64,000 nt of DNA from Paractinoplanes lichenicola (GTDB taxonomy: Bacteria; Actinomycetota; Actinomycetes; Mycobacteriales; Micromonosporaceae), in NCBI RefSeq assembly GCF_016785085.1, contig NZ_JAENHO010000009.1:186001-250000 (forward strand), written 5' to 3'. Position 1 is the first letter of the stretch. Each line of letters opens with the position of its first letter. This document shows, in pieces, positions 42,241-50,254 of the stretch. Below the pieces are notes generated by a model, which had not been told where the DNA came from, did no database searches, and saw only the letters and a list, made by a program, of their open reading frames with translations. A program made the position numbers and the translations under genes.

Positions 42241-42852
42241 ATGGACGGGGATGCGGAGTGGCGGCAATGGCGGCGCGAGATGTTCGGCGACCCCTATGTG
42301 GTGTGGCACGAGGGCCCGCAGTTCGCGGCCCTGCTCGAGGCCGCCCGGCGCGAGCCGAGACGGGTCGAGCGCATGCTCCGGGCCGGCCTGGCCGCCGGTG
42401 ACACCGTAGCGGCCCAGTCGTTCACCGGCCTGGCCGCCGCCGGGCTCGCCCCGGCCGACGCCGTGAGCATCCTGCGCACCGGGCTCATCCGGGCCACCGA
42501 CGAGTTCCGCATCCGGGTGGCCGAGGCGCTGCACGCCCTGACCGGCGACCCGGGCTGGGCCACGCCGATCGCCGAGGTGCTGACCGAGGCCACATCCGAG
42601 CTCGTACGGCTTGACGCCGCCATCGCCCTGGCGAGCTTCCCGCCCAACTCGAGCCTGATACAAACGCTCGCGACGGCGGTAGTCGACCCGGAATACCTGG
42701 TCCGCTATCACGCGGCCAACACCCTGCTCCGCTGGTCGGGCGACCCCCGCCAGGTGGACGGCGTCCCCACCCTGCTCGAAAAGATCACCGACCGGGCCGA
42801 GGGCGCGTGGCGAGCCGCGGCCGACGAGCTGACCGCCCGCCTCTGCCGCTGA
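42241..42852 (+). CDS. HEAT-repeat protein
   Basis: A 203-residue helical protein. Repeats such as FRIRVAEALHALTGDPGWATPIAEVL, VRLDAAIALASFP and VRYHAANTLLRWSGD are HEAT-like. No catalytic motif; probably a protein-binding scaffold. The ATG has no obvious ribosome site, and a GTAATAAT-rich segment lies just upstream. Its last codons form the first unit of a repeat array. Confidence 0.75.
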   Translation: MDGDAEWRQWRREMFGDPYVVWHEGPQFAALLEAARREPRRVERMLRAGLAAGDTVAAQSFTGLAAAGLAPADAVSILRTGLIRATDEFRIRVAEALHALTGDPGWATPIAEVLTEATSELVRLDAAIALASFPPNSSLIQTLATAVVDPEYLVRYHAANTLLRWSGDPRQVDGVPTLLEKITDRAEGAWRAAADELTARLCR

Positions 42853-42966
42853 CCACCACCCGCCGCTGGCCACCGCCCGCCTGTGCCGCCGGCCACCCCT
42901 GCCTCTGCCGCTGGCCACCGCCTGCCTCTGCCGCCGCCCGCTGCCCGCCTTTGGCGCCGGCCACCC
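42843..42966. repeat. Degenerate tandem array seeded at the end of the HEAT gene
   Basis: The core CTGCCGCTGGCCACC recurs about five times with variations. The first copy, CTGCCGCTGACCACC (42843-42857), includes the TGA stop of the gene. Units are separated by CGCCTGC-type sequence. No gene seen in it. Confidence 0.7.
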
Positions 42967-43016
42967 CGTACGGGTGAATCGCCGTTGATTTTCGCCCGCT
43001 CGGTCGTTGGGCGGTC

Positions 43017-43124
43017 GTGGACGATGAGGAGCACTCGATCGGGCCGGGCACGACGATCGCGTTGATCGCGGGCTTCATCGTGTTCTACGGCCTGTTCATC
43101 GCGGTGGCGCTTGCCCGCGCCTGA
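43017..43124 (+). CDS. 35-residue single-pass membrane peptide
   Basis: GTG 43017 opens a 35-codon frame: acidic start VDDEEHSIGPG, one hydrophobic helix (TTIALIAGFIVFYGLFIAVA) and a basic end LARA. Third codon positions are strongly GC-rich as in real genes here. The family is not recognised. It precedes the amino-acid permease by 75 bp and could be independent or regulatory. Confidence 0.5.
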   Translation: MDDEEHSIGPGTTIALIAGFIVFYGLFIAVALARA

Positions 43125-43128
43125 AATA

Positions 43129-43146
43129 CATCTACGTCTGTAGATG
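43129..43146. promoter_or_regulatory. Inverted repeat upstream of the permease
   Basis: CATCTAC-GTCT-GTAGATG, a perfect 7-bp inverted repeat with a 4-bp spacer. It contains TAC/GTA arms similar to BlaI/CopY-type operators, though no such regulator gene is in the window. It lies 52 bp before the permease start. Confidence 0.5.
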
Positions 43147-43198
43147 CGCGCAACGCCTTCCCGTGGTACTCCGAGAGGAGCCGATCGAGGAGGCCGCC

Positions 43199-44611
43199 AT
43201 GTCTGTGTCACCGCAGCGGTTCGGGCGAGGGGCGGGGATCTTCCGCCGCAAGCCGATCGACGACGTGTCCGACGAGCGGGACACCGACCTGCATCGGTCG
43301 CTCGGGCTGTGGCAACTGACCGCGATCGGGGTCGGCGGCATCATCGGCGCCGGGATCTTCGCGCTGGCCGGGGCGGTGGCCAACGAGACGGCCGGGCCCG
43401 CGGTGCTGTTCTCGTTCCTGATCGCGGGCATCGCCAGCGCCGCGGCCGCGCTCAGCTACGCCGAGTTCGCCGGCATGATCCCCAAGGCCGGGTCGGCGTA
43501 CACGTACGGCTATGTCGTGCTGGGCGAAGTGGTGGCGTGGTTCATCGGGTGGGACCTGCTGCTGGAATACACGGCGATCGTCTCCGTGGTGGCCATCGGC
43601 ATCAGCGGCTACTTCTCGTTCCTCATGGCGGAGCTCGGGCTCGACCTGCCGGCCTGGATGCTCGGCGCTCCCGGCACCGGCGACGGGCACGTCGTCGACC
43701 TCTTCGCCGTGCTGTTGTGCCTGCTCATCGCGTACCTGCTCAACCGCGGGATCCGGGCCGCGGCCCGCGCCGAGACCGCCGTGGTGATCCTCAAGGTGCT
43801 GGTGGTCCTGCTCGTCGTCGGGGTCGGCGTCTTCCACATCAACCGGTCGAACTACGACCCGTTCTTCCCGTTCGGCTGGAGCGGCGCGATCACCGGCGCG
43901 GCCACCGTGTTCTTCGCCGTCTTCGGCTACGACGCGATGAGCACCGCGGCCGAGGAGTCCAAGGACGCCCGCCGCCACCTGCCCAAGGCCATCATCTACT
44001 CGCTGATCATCTCGATGGTGCTGTACGTGCTGGCCACGCTGGTGCTGACCGGCATGCAGAACTACCAGGACATCGACCCCGAGAGCGGCTTCTCGTCGGC
44101 GTTCGCCGCGGTCGGCCTGTCCGGCCTGGCCGACGTCATCGCGGTCGGCGCCATCATCGGCATCCTGACCGTGATGTTCACCTTCATGCTGGGCGTGACC
44201 CGGGTCTGGTATTCGATGAGCCGCGACGGCCTGCTGCCCGCCTGGTTCGGCAAGCTGCACCCGACCCGCAAGGTGCCGAGCCGCGTCACCTGGATCGCCG
44301 GCATCGTGTCCGCGATCATCGCCGGCTTCCTGCCCATCCGCGAGGCGGCCGAGCTCACGAACATCGGCATCCTGCTGGCCTTCGTCGTGGTCTGCGTGGC
44401 CGTCATCGTGCTGCGCTACCGCCGCCCCGACATCCCGCGCTCGTTCCGCCTGCCCGGCATGCCGGTCATCCCGGTTGTCGGCATCGTCTTCTCGATCTGG
44501 CTCATCACGTTCCTCGACCCGGTCACCTGGCTGCGCTTCGCCATCTGGTTCCTGCTCGGTTTGATCCTGTACGCCTTCTACGGCCGCCACCACAGCAAGC
44601 TGAACCGCTAG
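43199..44611 (+). CDS. APC family amino acid permease
   Basis: A 470-residue transporter of the CAT/APC type with 12 or more helices. It has the first-helix signature GLWQLTAIGVGGIIGAGIFALAG, SYAEFAGMIPKAGSAYTYGYVVLGE, and VFFAVFGYDAMSTAAEESKDARRHLPKAI. ATG 43199 has GAGGAGG 5 nt upstream; a GTG/ATG at 43163 would add 12 residues. It likely imports cationic or other amino acids. Confidence 0.92.
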   Translation: MSVSPQRFGRGAGIFRRKPIDDVSDERDTDLHRSLGLWQLTAIGVGGIIGAGIFALAGAVANETAGPAVLFSFLIAGIASAAAALSYAEFAGMIPKAGSAYTYGYVVLGEVVAWFIGWDLLLEYTAIVSVVAIGISGYFSFLMAELGLDLPAWMLGAPGTGDGHVVDLFAVLLCLLIAYLLNRGIRAAARAETAVVILKVLVVLLVVGVGVFHINRSNYDPFFPFGWSGAITGAATVFFAVFGYDAMSTAAEESKDARRHLPKAIIYSLIISMVLYVLATLVLTGMQNYQDIDPESGFSSAFAAVGLSGLADVIAVGAIIGILTVMFTFMLGVTRVWYSMSRDGLLPAWFGKLHPTRKVPSRVTWIAGIVSAIIAGFLPIREAAELTNIGILLAFVVVCVAVIVLRYRRPDIPRSFRLPGMPVIPVVGIVFSIWLITFLDPVTWLRFAIWFLLGLILYAFYGRHHSKLNR

Positions 44612-45149
44612 AGCTCGCCCCTCAGCTGCTCGGCCACGCCCCAGAAGTCGGGTTCCAGCGCGCAGCGGGCGGCCAGGTATCGCCGGACGCGGCGGGTGTC
44701 GAGGTCGAGCAGTGCGGCCATCCGGTTGGCGAAGCCTGCGGCGTCCGCGGCGAGGCGGGCGGGGAAGTTGAGCATGTGCTGGACGGGGTCGTAGCAGGGA
44801 TCTCCCACCTACGGCTTGGGGTCGACGACCAGCCACGGCTCGCGCTCGGCCCGCAGCACGTTGCCGGGGTGCAGGTCGGTGCAGAGCAGCACCTGCCGGG
44901 GCGCGCTGCGGGGCAGTTCGCGCCACACGTCGAGGGCGGCGCGGGCCAGACCCGGGTCGGGAGCCGGCCCACCTTGAGCACGCGGCCGTCGCGTACGGGG
45001 GCCACCCACTACGCCGTGCCGCCCGGCTGGAACGGCCGCTCGACCTCGACCTGCCAGTGGTCGGCGAGTCGGCCACGATCCCCGGCAGCGCGGCGGCCCA
45101 GGCGGCGAACGGCGGGTAGTTGCCGGTGTCGCGCAGGTTCTCCGGCATC
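44608..45149 (-). pseudogene. Decayed APH(6)/hydroxyurea-phosphotransferase-like kinase
   Basis: Reading from 45149 downward gives MPENLRDTGNYPPFAAWAAA, then a frameshift to ADHWQVEVERPFQPGGTA, an in-frame TAG, VAPVRDGRVLKVG, another frame change with apparent loss of the central 100 or so residues, then LLCTDLHPGNVLRAEREPWLVVDPKP, a TAG where Tyr is expected, and VGDPCYDPVQHMLN to the end. The HPGN and DPKP motifs are those of StrB/APH(6)-type kinases (about 290 residues when intact). With two frame changes, two stops and a deletion, it is clearly non-functional. Confidence 0.85.
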
Positions 45150-45599
45150 CCGAAGTGCGATGACGTCACCGCGTCACGGTGGGCCGTAGCTGACAGGGGG
45201 CTGAGGGCGGTTGGGCGGGCGGTCGGGGCGTGTTCCAGACTGGTGGTCCGCGCCCGGGACGTCGGCGGCGCGGGTGGGGGAGGACCGGCATGCGCGGGCT
45301 TGGGGAGTGGTCGTTCTTCTGGCGGCGGAGTCAATGTTCCGCGGCTACCGGAGCTTCGGCAGCGCGTCCTGCGGCCGGCGGTGGCTGCCGCAGAACCCGG
45401 CCGAGCGACACGGCACCGATCCGGTTGCGCCGTTCGGCGTCGAGGCCGGGCGGGGTGCGCTCGCCACGGACTCGGTCCTGAGGCGCGCCTGGCCACGGAC
45501 CCCGCTTCAACCGCGCCTCGCCATGGACCTGGCCCTAGCCGCCTAGCTACGGGTCCGGGACCCAACCGCGCCCAGCTGCGCGCCGTCGCAGAGGTCGCT
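45150..45599. other. 450-bp stretch with no recognisable gene
   Basis: Frames are open on both strands but their translations are Arg/Pro-rich and unlike known proteins. It contains loosely repeated CCACGGAC and GGCCCT segments near 45465-45540. It may be further decayed sequence beside the kinase pseudogene. Confidence 0.5.
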
Positions 45600-46301
45600 C
45601 TAGCTGCGCTTGGCTGCGGCGAGTCGCTCGCGCCACAGCGTTAGTTCGGCTGCTGCCTCCTGGCGGTCTGCCTCGGAGCTGGTCGGGTCGGCGAATGCGC
45701 GCCGGTATTCTTGCTCGGCCTTGGCCAGGTACGCCTTGGCCTCGAGGATGCGCAGGTAGCGGTGCCCGGCGTGCGGGTTTCCGGCCTTGAGGTCGGCCAG
45801 GTGCTGCGCGGCCGCCTCGATCTCGAAGCGCGCAATCAGCAGGTCGGCCGTGGTGGCTCCGGCGGCCCGCAAACGGCGGTACTCCTTCTCGGCCCGGGTG
45901 ACCTCGGCCTGGGCGCGGACGAGCTCACCGGGTGAAGCCACGTACGACGGTGTGGTCCGAGCGGGCCGTGATGCCGGCACGGCGACCGGTGCGACCGAGC
46001 GGGTCGCGCGGGCCGGCGAAGAAGGCGACGAAGGCGAAGACGACGGCGGGGGCGACGATGAAGGTGTCGAAGACGGGGAGGACGGAATCGGCTCGGCGGG
46101 CCGTGCGGCCACGATGGTGACGCCGTCGGCCGGGGAGCTGATCACCGCTGCGCCCACGGTCGCGGCCAGGACGGCCGCTGCGGCCGCCGCGGCGACGGTG
46201 TGGGTGCGTTGCCAGCCCCGGGCCGGTGGTTCGGCGACCGGCTCCTCGCGGCGGGGCGGCGGCGTGGTGACGTACGGCGGTAACCAGTCTGTCACGTTCA
46301 C
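45600..46301 (-). CDS. Membrane-anchored protein with coiled-coil domain
   Basis: A 233-residue protein: short cytoplasmic start (VNVTDWLPPYVTTPPPRRE), one Ala-rich helix (about 38-58), a Ser/Pro-rich linker and a C-terminal alpha-helical domain (about 125-233) with coiled-coil pattern (QAEVTRAEKEYRRLRAAG, AKAYLAKAEQEYRRAFAD). No family recognised. GTG 46301 is chosen; an ATG at 46334 would add 11 residues. Likely a structural wall or envelope protein. Confidence 0.65.
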   Translation of the reverse strand: MNVTDWLPPYVTTPPPRREEPVAEPPARGWQRTHTVAAAAAAAVLAATVGAAVISSPADGVTIVAARPAEPIPSSPSSTPSSSPPPSSSPSSPSSPARATRSVAPVAVPASRPARTTPSYVASPGELVRAQAEVTRAEKEYRRLRAAGATTADLLIARFEIEAAAQHLADLKAGNPHAGHRYLRILEAKAYLAKAEQEYRRAFADPTSSEADRQEAAAELTLWRERLAAAKRS

Positions 46302-46420
46302 CCGTCCGTTCCTGTGGGAGATGCTGCCGGGCATTCTCAGTCGGCATCGAGTGGCGGTTTCTTAGCGAGCTCTTAGACTCATTTACTTGAGCCTTCATCT
46401 AACACGGCCATCGTGGGCTC

Positions 46421-47746
46421 ATGAGGATCATGACCAAAGGCGACGTCGTCGCGGTGGCAGCCGGGGCGAGTCTGCTCGTTGTGACCGCGCTCTGGGTGTC
46501 GAACGGCGGCCTGCAGGATCTGACCGGTGGCGGCGCGCTCTCCGCCACCGGTCGCCTCCTCGGCCTCTGGGCCTCCGACCTGCTGCTCATCCAGGTGCTG
46601 CTGATGGCCCGGATCCCGCTGGTCGAGCGCGCGTTCGGCCAGGACCGGCTGGCCCGCTGGCACCGCTGGAGCGGTTTCGCGTCGTTCTGGCTGATGGTGG
46701 CCCACATCGTGCTGATCACGCTCGGCTACGCCGCGACCGCCCGTAACAACCCGTTCCGGCAGCTCTGGGACATGATCTGGAACTTCCCGGGCATGTTGCT
46801 GGCCGCGAGCGGCTTCCTGGCGCTGGTCATGGTGGTGGTGACCTCGATCCGGGCGGCCCGGCGCAAGCTCCGTTACGAGTCGTGGCACCTGCTGCACCTG
46901 TACGCGTACCTGGGCGCCTTCCTGGCCCTGCCGCACCAGCTGTGGTCGGGCAGCGACTTCGTGGGCTCGCCGCCGGCCACGGCCTACTGGTGGGGACTGT
47001 GGGGGCTCGCGGTCGCGGCCATCATCGCGTACCGGGTGGTTGTGCCTCTGCTCCGGAACCGGCGGCACCGGCTCGTCGTGGACCGGGTCGTGCCCGAGGC
47101 CAACGGCGTCACCAGCGTCTACTTCAACGGCAACGACCTGCACAAACTCCCCGTACGGGCGGGGCAGTTCTTCCACTGGCGGTTCCTCGACGGGCCCGGC
47201 TGGACGCGCTCGAACCCGTTCTCGCTGTCGGCGGCGCCGGCCGAGCAGATCCGGATCACGGTCAAGGACTCGGGCGACGGCAGCGGGCGCGTGGCCACCC
47301 TCAAGCGCGGCACCCGGGTGCTCGTCGAGGGCCCGTTCGGCAAGCTGACCGGCGAGGACTACGCGGGCGGGCCGGTCGTGCTGATGGCCTGCGGCATCGG
47401 CATCACCCCGCTGCTCTCGCTGCTGGGCGAGCTGCCCTACGCGCCGGGGGAGGCGACCCTGCTCTACCGCGTACGGGACGACGCCTCGACCGCCTTCAAG
47501 CAGGAGCTCGACTGGTACGCCGCCGAGCGGGGCGTCCGCGTGGTCTACCTGACCGGCCCCCGGGCCCGCAGCCGCTCGTGGCTGCCCGGCGGCCGCACCG
47601 ACGAGCTGGCCGACCTCGCGCCGGACATCGCCGCCGCCCGCGTCTACATCTGCGGCCCCGAGGAATGGGCCGCGCAGGCCCGAGAGGCCGTCCGCGCCGC
47701 CGGGGTGCCGGCCGCGCGGGTGCACACCGAACTGTTCAACTGGTAA
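46421..47746 (+). CDS. Ferric-reductase-like flavocytochrome
   Basis: A 441-residue membrane oxidoreductase. The first 210 residues form a six-helix ferric-reductase-type domain with His residues (RWHRWSGFASFWLMVAHIVL, ESWHLLHLYAYLGAFLALPHQ) placed to bind two hemes. The C-terminal half has FAD (TRSNPFSLSAAP) and NAD(P) (LMACGIGITPLLSLLG, YICGPEEW) modules of the ferredoxin-NADP reductase type. It is followed by an FMN-binding protein and a two-component system. It moves electrons from NAD(P)H across the membrane. Confidence 0.9.
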   Translation: MRIMTKGDVVAVAAGASLLVVTALWVSNGGLQDLTGGGALSATGRLLGLWASDLLLIQVLLMARIPLVERAFGQDRLARWHRWSGFASFWLMVAHIVLITLGYAATARNNPFRQLWDMIWNFPGMLLAASGFLALVMVVVTSIRAARRKLRYESWHLLHLYAYLGAFLALPHQLWSGSDFVGSPPATAYWWGLWGLAVAAIIAYRVVVPLLRNRRHRLVVDRVVPEANGVTSVYFNGNDLHKLPVRAGQFFHWRFLDGPGWTRSNPFSLSAAPAEQIRITVKDSGDGSGRVATLKRGTRVLVEGPFGKLTGEDYAGGPVVLMACGIGITPLLSLLGELPYAPGEATLLYRVRDDASTAFKQELDWYAAERGVRVVYLTGPRARSRSWLPGGRTDELADLAPDIAAARVYICGPEEWAAQAREAVRAAGVPAARVHTELFNW

Positions 47747-47760
47747 CGAGAGGCCGACCG

Positions 47761-48192
47761 ATGCGACGTATCACCCTCTGGGCGTTCTCCACCGTGGCCG
47801 CCCTCGTGCTGCTCTTCAGCTATCGCACCAGCACCAACTCCCCGGTCTCGACGCCCGAGGCCGTGGCCACCGCGGGCCCGGCGCCCAGCGGCTCCCCGAA
47901 CGCCGAGGGCGACGGCGGCACGTTCGACGGCTCGTCGGTGCCGACCAACTGGGGACCCGTGCAGGTCCGCATCACCGTGGCCGATGGCAAGATCACTCAG
48001 GTGGAGGCGCCGGTCTCCCCGGCCGACGACCCGGCCGACGCCGGCGTCACCAAGGGCGCCCTGCCGTCGCTGTACGAGCAGACCCTGGCCGAGCAGAGCG
48101 CCGACATCGACTCGGTGTCGGGCGCGACGTTCACCAGCGCCGCGTACAAGGAGTCGCTGCAGGCCGCCCTGGACAGCGCGCAACTCGGATAG
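47761..48192 (+). CDS. FMN-binding domain protein
   Basis: A 143-residue exported or anchored protein: a signal-type helix (4-22), a flexible Pro/Ser segment, and an FMN-binding domain with SVSGATFTSAAYKESLQ, where the Thr of SGATxTS would carry covalently linked FMN. It lies 14 bp after the flavocytochrome and presumably takes electrons from it on the outer face. GAGAGG precedes the ATG. Confidence 0.9.
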   Translation: MRRITLWAFSTVAALVLLFSYRTSTNSPVSTPEAVATAGPAPSGSPNAEGDGGTFDGSSVPTNWGPVQVRITVADGKITQVEAPVSPADDPADAGVTKGALPSLYEQTLAEQSADIDSVSGATFTSAAYKESLQAALDSAQLG

Positions 48193-48206
48193 CGAGCGGA
48201 GGCACG

Positions 48207-48881
48207 ATGCGGGTCCTGGTCGTCGACGACGACGCGGCGGTGCGCGATTCGCTCGCGCGCACGCTGCGCTTCGAGGGCTATCAGGCCGACACCGCGGCCG
48301 ACGGGATGCAGGCCCTCGACCAGGTGCGTACGGCGGCGCCGGACCTGATGATCCTCGACGTCAGCATGCCCGTGCTCGACGGCCTGCAGACCTGCCGCCT
48401 GCTGCGGGCCGAGGGCGTGGCGCTGCCCGTGCTCATGCTGACCGCCCGCGACAGCGTCGGCGACCGGGTGGCCGGGCTCGACGCGGGCGCCGACGACTAC
48501 CTGGTCAAGCCGTTCGCCCTGCAAGAGCTGCTGGCCCGGGTGCGGGCGATGCTGCGGCGCTCGGCTCTGACCGCGACCGCCTCGCCGCTTCTCTCGTACG
48601 CCGATCTGCGCCTCGATCCGGCGACGCGTGAGGTGTGGCGGGGCGAGCAACCCCTCAAGCTCACCCGTACGGAGTTCGGCATCCTCGAGATCTTCATGCG
48701 GCACCCGAAGCAGGTGCTGAGCCGGGCCGCGCTGTTCGAGCAGGTGTGGGGCTACGACTTCGGCGAGGGGTCGAACAGCATCCACGTCTATCTGGGTTAT
48801 CTGCGCCGCAAGCTGGGGGAGCCGCGGCTGCTGCACACCGTACGCGGGGTGGGGTTCGTGTTGCGGGAAGACCCACTGTGA
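48207..48881 (+). CDS. OmpR-family response regulator
   Basis: A 224-residue regulator: receiver with Asp51 (ILDVSMPVLDG) and Lys in DYLVKPF, and a winged-helix domain (LTRTEFGILEIFMRHPKQVLSR, IHVYLGYLRRKLGE). GTGA overlap with its kinase. It lies 14 bp after the FMN-binding gene, so it probably regulates this redox unit. Confidence 0.93.
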   Translation: MRVLVVDDDAAVRDSLARTLRFEGYQADTAADGMQALDQVRTAAPDLMILDVSMPVLDGLQTCRLLRAEGVALPVLMLTARDSVGDRVAGLDAGADDYLVKPFALQELLARVRAMLRRSALTATASPLLSYADLRLDPATREVWRGEQPLKLTRTEFGILEIFMRHPKQVLSRAALFEQVWGYDFGEGSNSIHVYLGYLRRKLGEPRLLHTVRGVGFVLREDPL

Positions 48882-50233
48882 AGACCTTGCACACCCGGCT
48901 GGCCGTGATGGTCGCGGCGGCCGTGGCGGCGGCGGTGATCGTGATGGCCGGGGCCGCCCTGCTCACGGTGGCCGCCCTGCAGGCTCATCAGGTGCAGGCG
49001 ACGCTCTCGGCCGACGCCCGGGTCATCGCCGCTCAGCCCGACCAGTGGCAGGCCACACCGACGTACGCGAAAAAGGCTTTCGGGCCGCGCTGGCAGTTTC
49101 TCGACCCCGCGGGCTCGGTCACAGCCAGCCCGACGGACCTGCTGCCGGTGACCGCCGAGGCCCGCGAGGTCGCCGCCCGCACGAGCCCGCCCCGCCAGCA
49201 GGAGGTGACGATCGACGGCAAGGTCCACCAGATGCTGACCGTGCCGCTCGACGCCGGCGGGGCGGTGCAGGTCGCGATCAACCAGGAGCGCACCCGGCAG
49301 ACCCTGACGATGCTGGCCGGGCTGCTCGCGGTGGTCTGCGTCGTCGGCGTCGCGGGCGCGGCTTGGCTGGGCCGGGTGGTCGCGCGGGCCGGCCTGACCC
49401 CGGTCGACCGGCTCACCGCCTCGGTCGAGCAGGTGGCCGTGACGATGGACCTGAGCCGCCCGATCGAGGTCACCGGGGCCGACGAGATCGCCCGGCTGGG
49501 CCGCTCGGTCAACACGATGATGGCCGCCATCGACACCTCCCGCCGGGCCCAGCGCACCCTCGTCGAGGACGCCGGGCACGAGCTGCGGACGCCGCTGACC
49601 AGCATCCGGACCAACGTCGAGCTGCTGCTGCAGGTGGAGCGACGGCCGTCCGAGGCGCACCGGCTGCCCCCGCAGGAACGCGCGGCCCTGCTGGCCGATC
49701 TCGACGCCCAGGTGCGCGAGCTCACCACGCTCACCACCGAGCTCGTCGAGCTGGCCCGGGAGGACGCGACCCGGGAGGCGCCCGAGCCGCTCGACCTGGC
49801 CGACGTGATCTCGGCCGCCGTGTCGCGTGTGCGCACCCGCGCGTCGGGTGTCACGTTCGCCACCGACCTGACGCCGGCCCCGGTCACCGGACGGCCCGGC
49901 GAGCTCGAGCGGATGGTCGTCAACGTGCTCGACAACGCGGCCAAGTGGAGCCCGTCCGGCGGCACGGTGGCCGTACGGCTGCGGGCCGACGGGCCGCACT
50001 GGTGGGAGCTGACCGTGACCGACGAGGGCCCCGGGATCGCCACCGAGGACCTGCCGCACGTGTTCGACCGCTTCTATCGCGCCCCGGCCGCCCGCGCGCT
50101 GCCCGGCTCCGGTCTGGGGCTGGCCATCGTCGCCCAGACGGCCCACCACCACGGCGGCACCGCGTCCGCGGCGGCCCGGTCCCCGCACGGCACTGTGGTG
50201 ACGATCCGGCTCCCTAATCCTCAGCCCGCATGA
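48878..50233 (+). CDS. Sensor histidine kinase (HAMP-HisKA-HATPase)
   Basis: A 451-residue sensor: helices at about 9-31 and 146-167 with an extracytoplasmic domain between them, HAMP, HisKA box VEDAGHELRTPLTSIRTN, and HATPase boxes NVLDNAAKWS, DEGPGI and GSGLGLAIVAQ. GTG 48878 overlaps the regulator stop. Probable sensor for the adjacent flavocytochrome operon. Confidence 0.93.
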   Translation: MKTLHTRLAVMVAAAVAAAVIVMAGAALLTVAALQAHQVQATLSADARVIAAQPDQWQATPTYAKKAFGPRWQFLDPAGSVTASPTDLLPVTAEAREVAARTSPPRQQEVTIDGKVHQMLTVPLDAGGAVQVAINQERTRQTLTMLAGLLAVVCVVGVAGAAWLGRVVARAGLTPVDRLTASVEQVAVTMDLSRPIEVTGADEIARLGRSVNTMMAAIDTSRRAQRTLVEDAGHELRTPLTSIRTNVELLLQVERRPSEAHRLPPQERAALLADLDAQVRELTTLTTELVELAREDATREAPEPLDLADVISAAVSRVRTRASGVTFATDLTPAPVTGRPGELERMVVNVLDNAAKWSPSGGTVAVRLRADGPHWWELTVTDEGPGIATEDLPHVFDRFYRAPAARALPGSGLGLAIVAQTAHHHGGTASAAARSPHGTVVTIRLPNPQPA

Positions 50234-50254
50234 TCGTCGGTCGATAGCGACGGA

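Noticed and set aside
43144..45189. A 681-codon plus-strand frame overlapping the permease
   Set aside because: It is out of frame with a clear APC permease and is Arg/Gly/His-rich with no domain.
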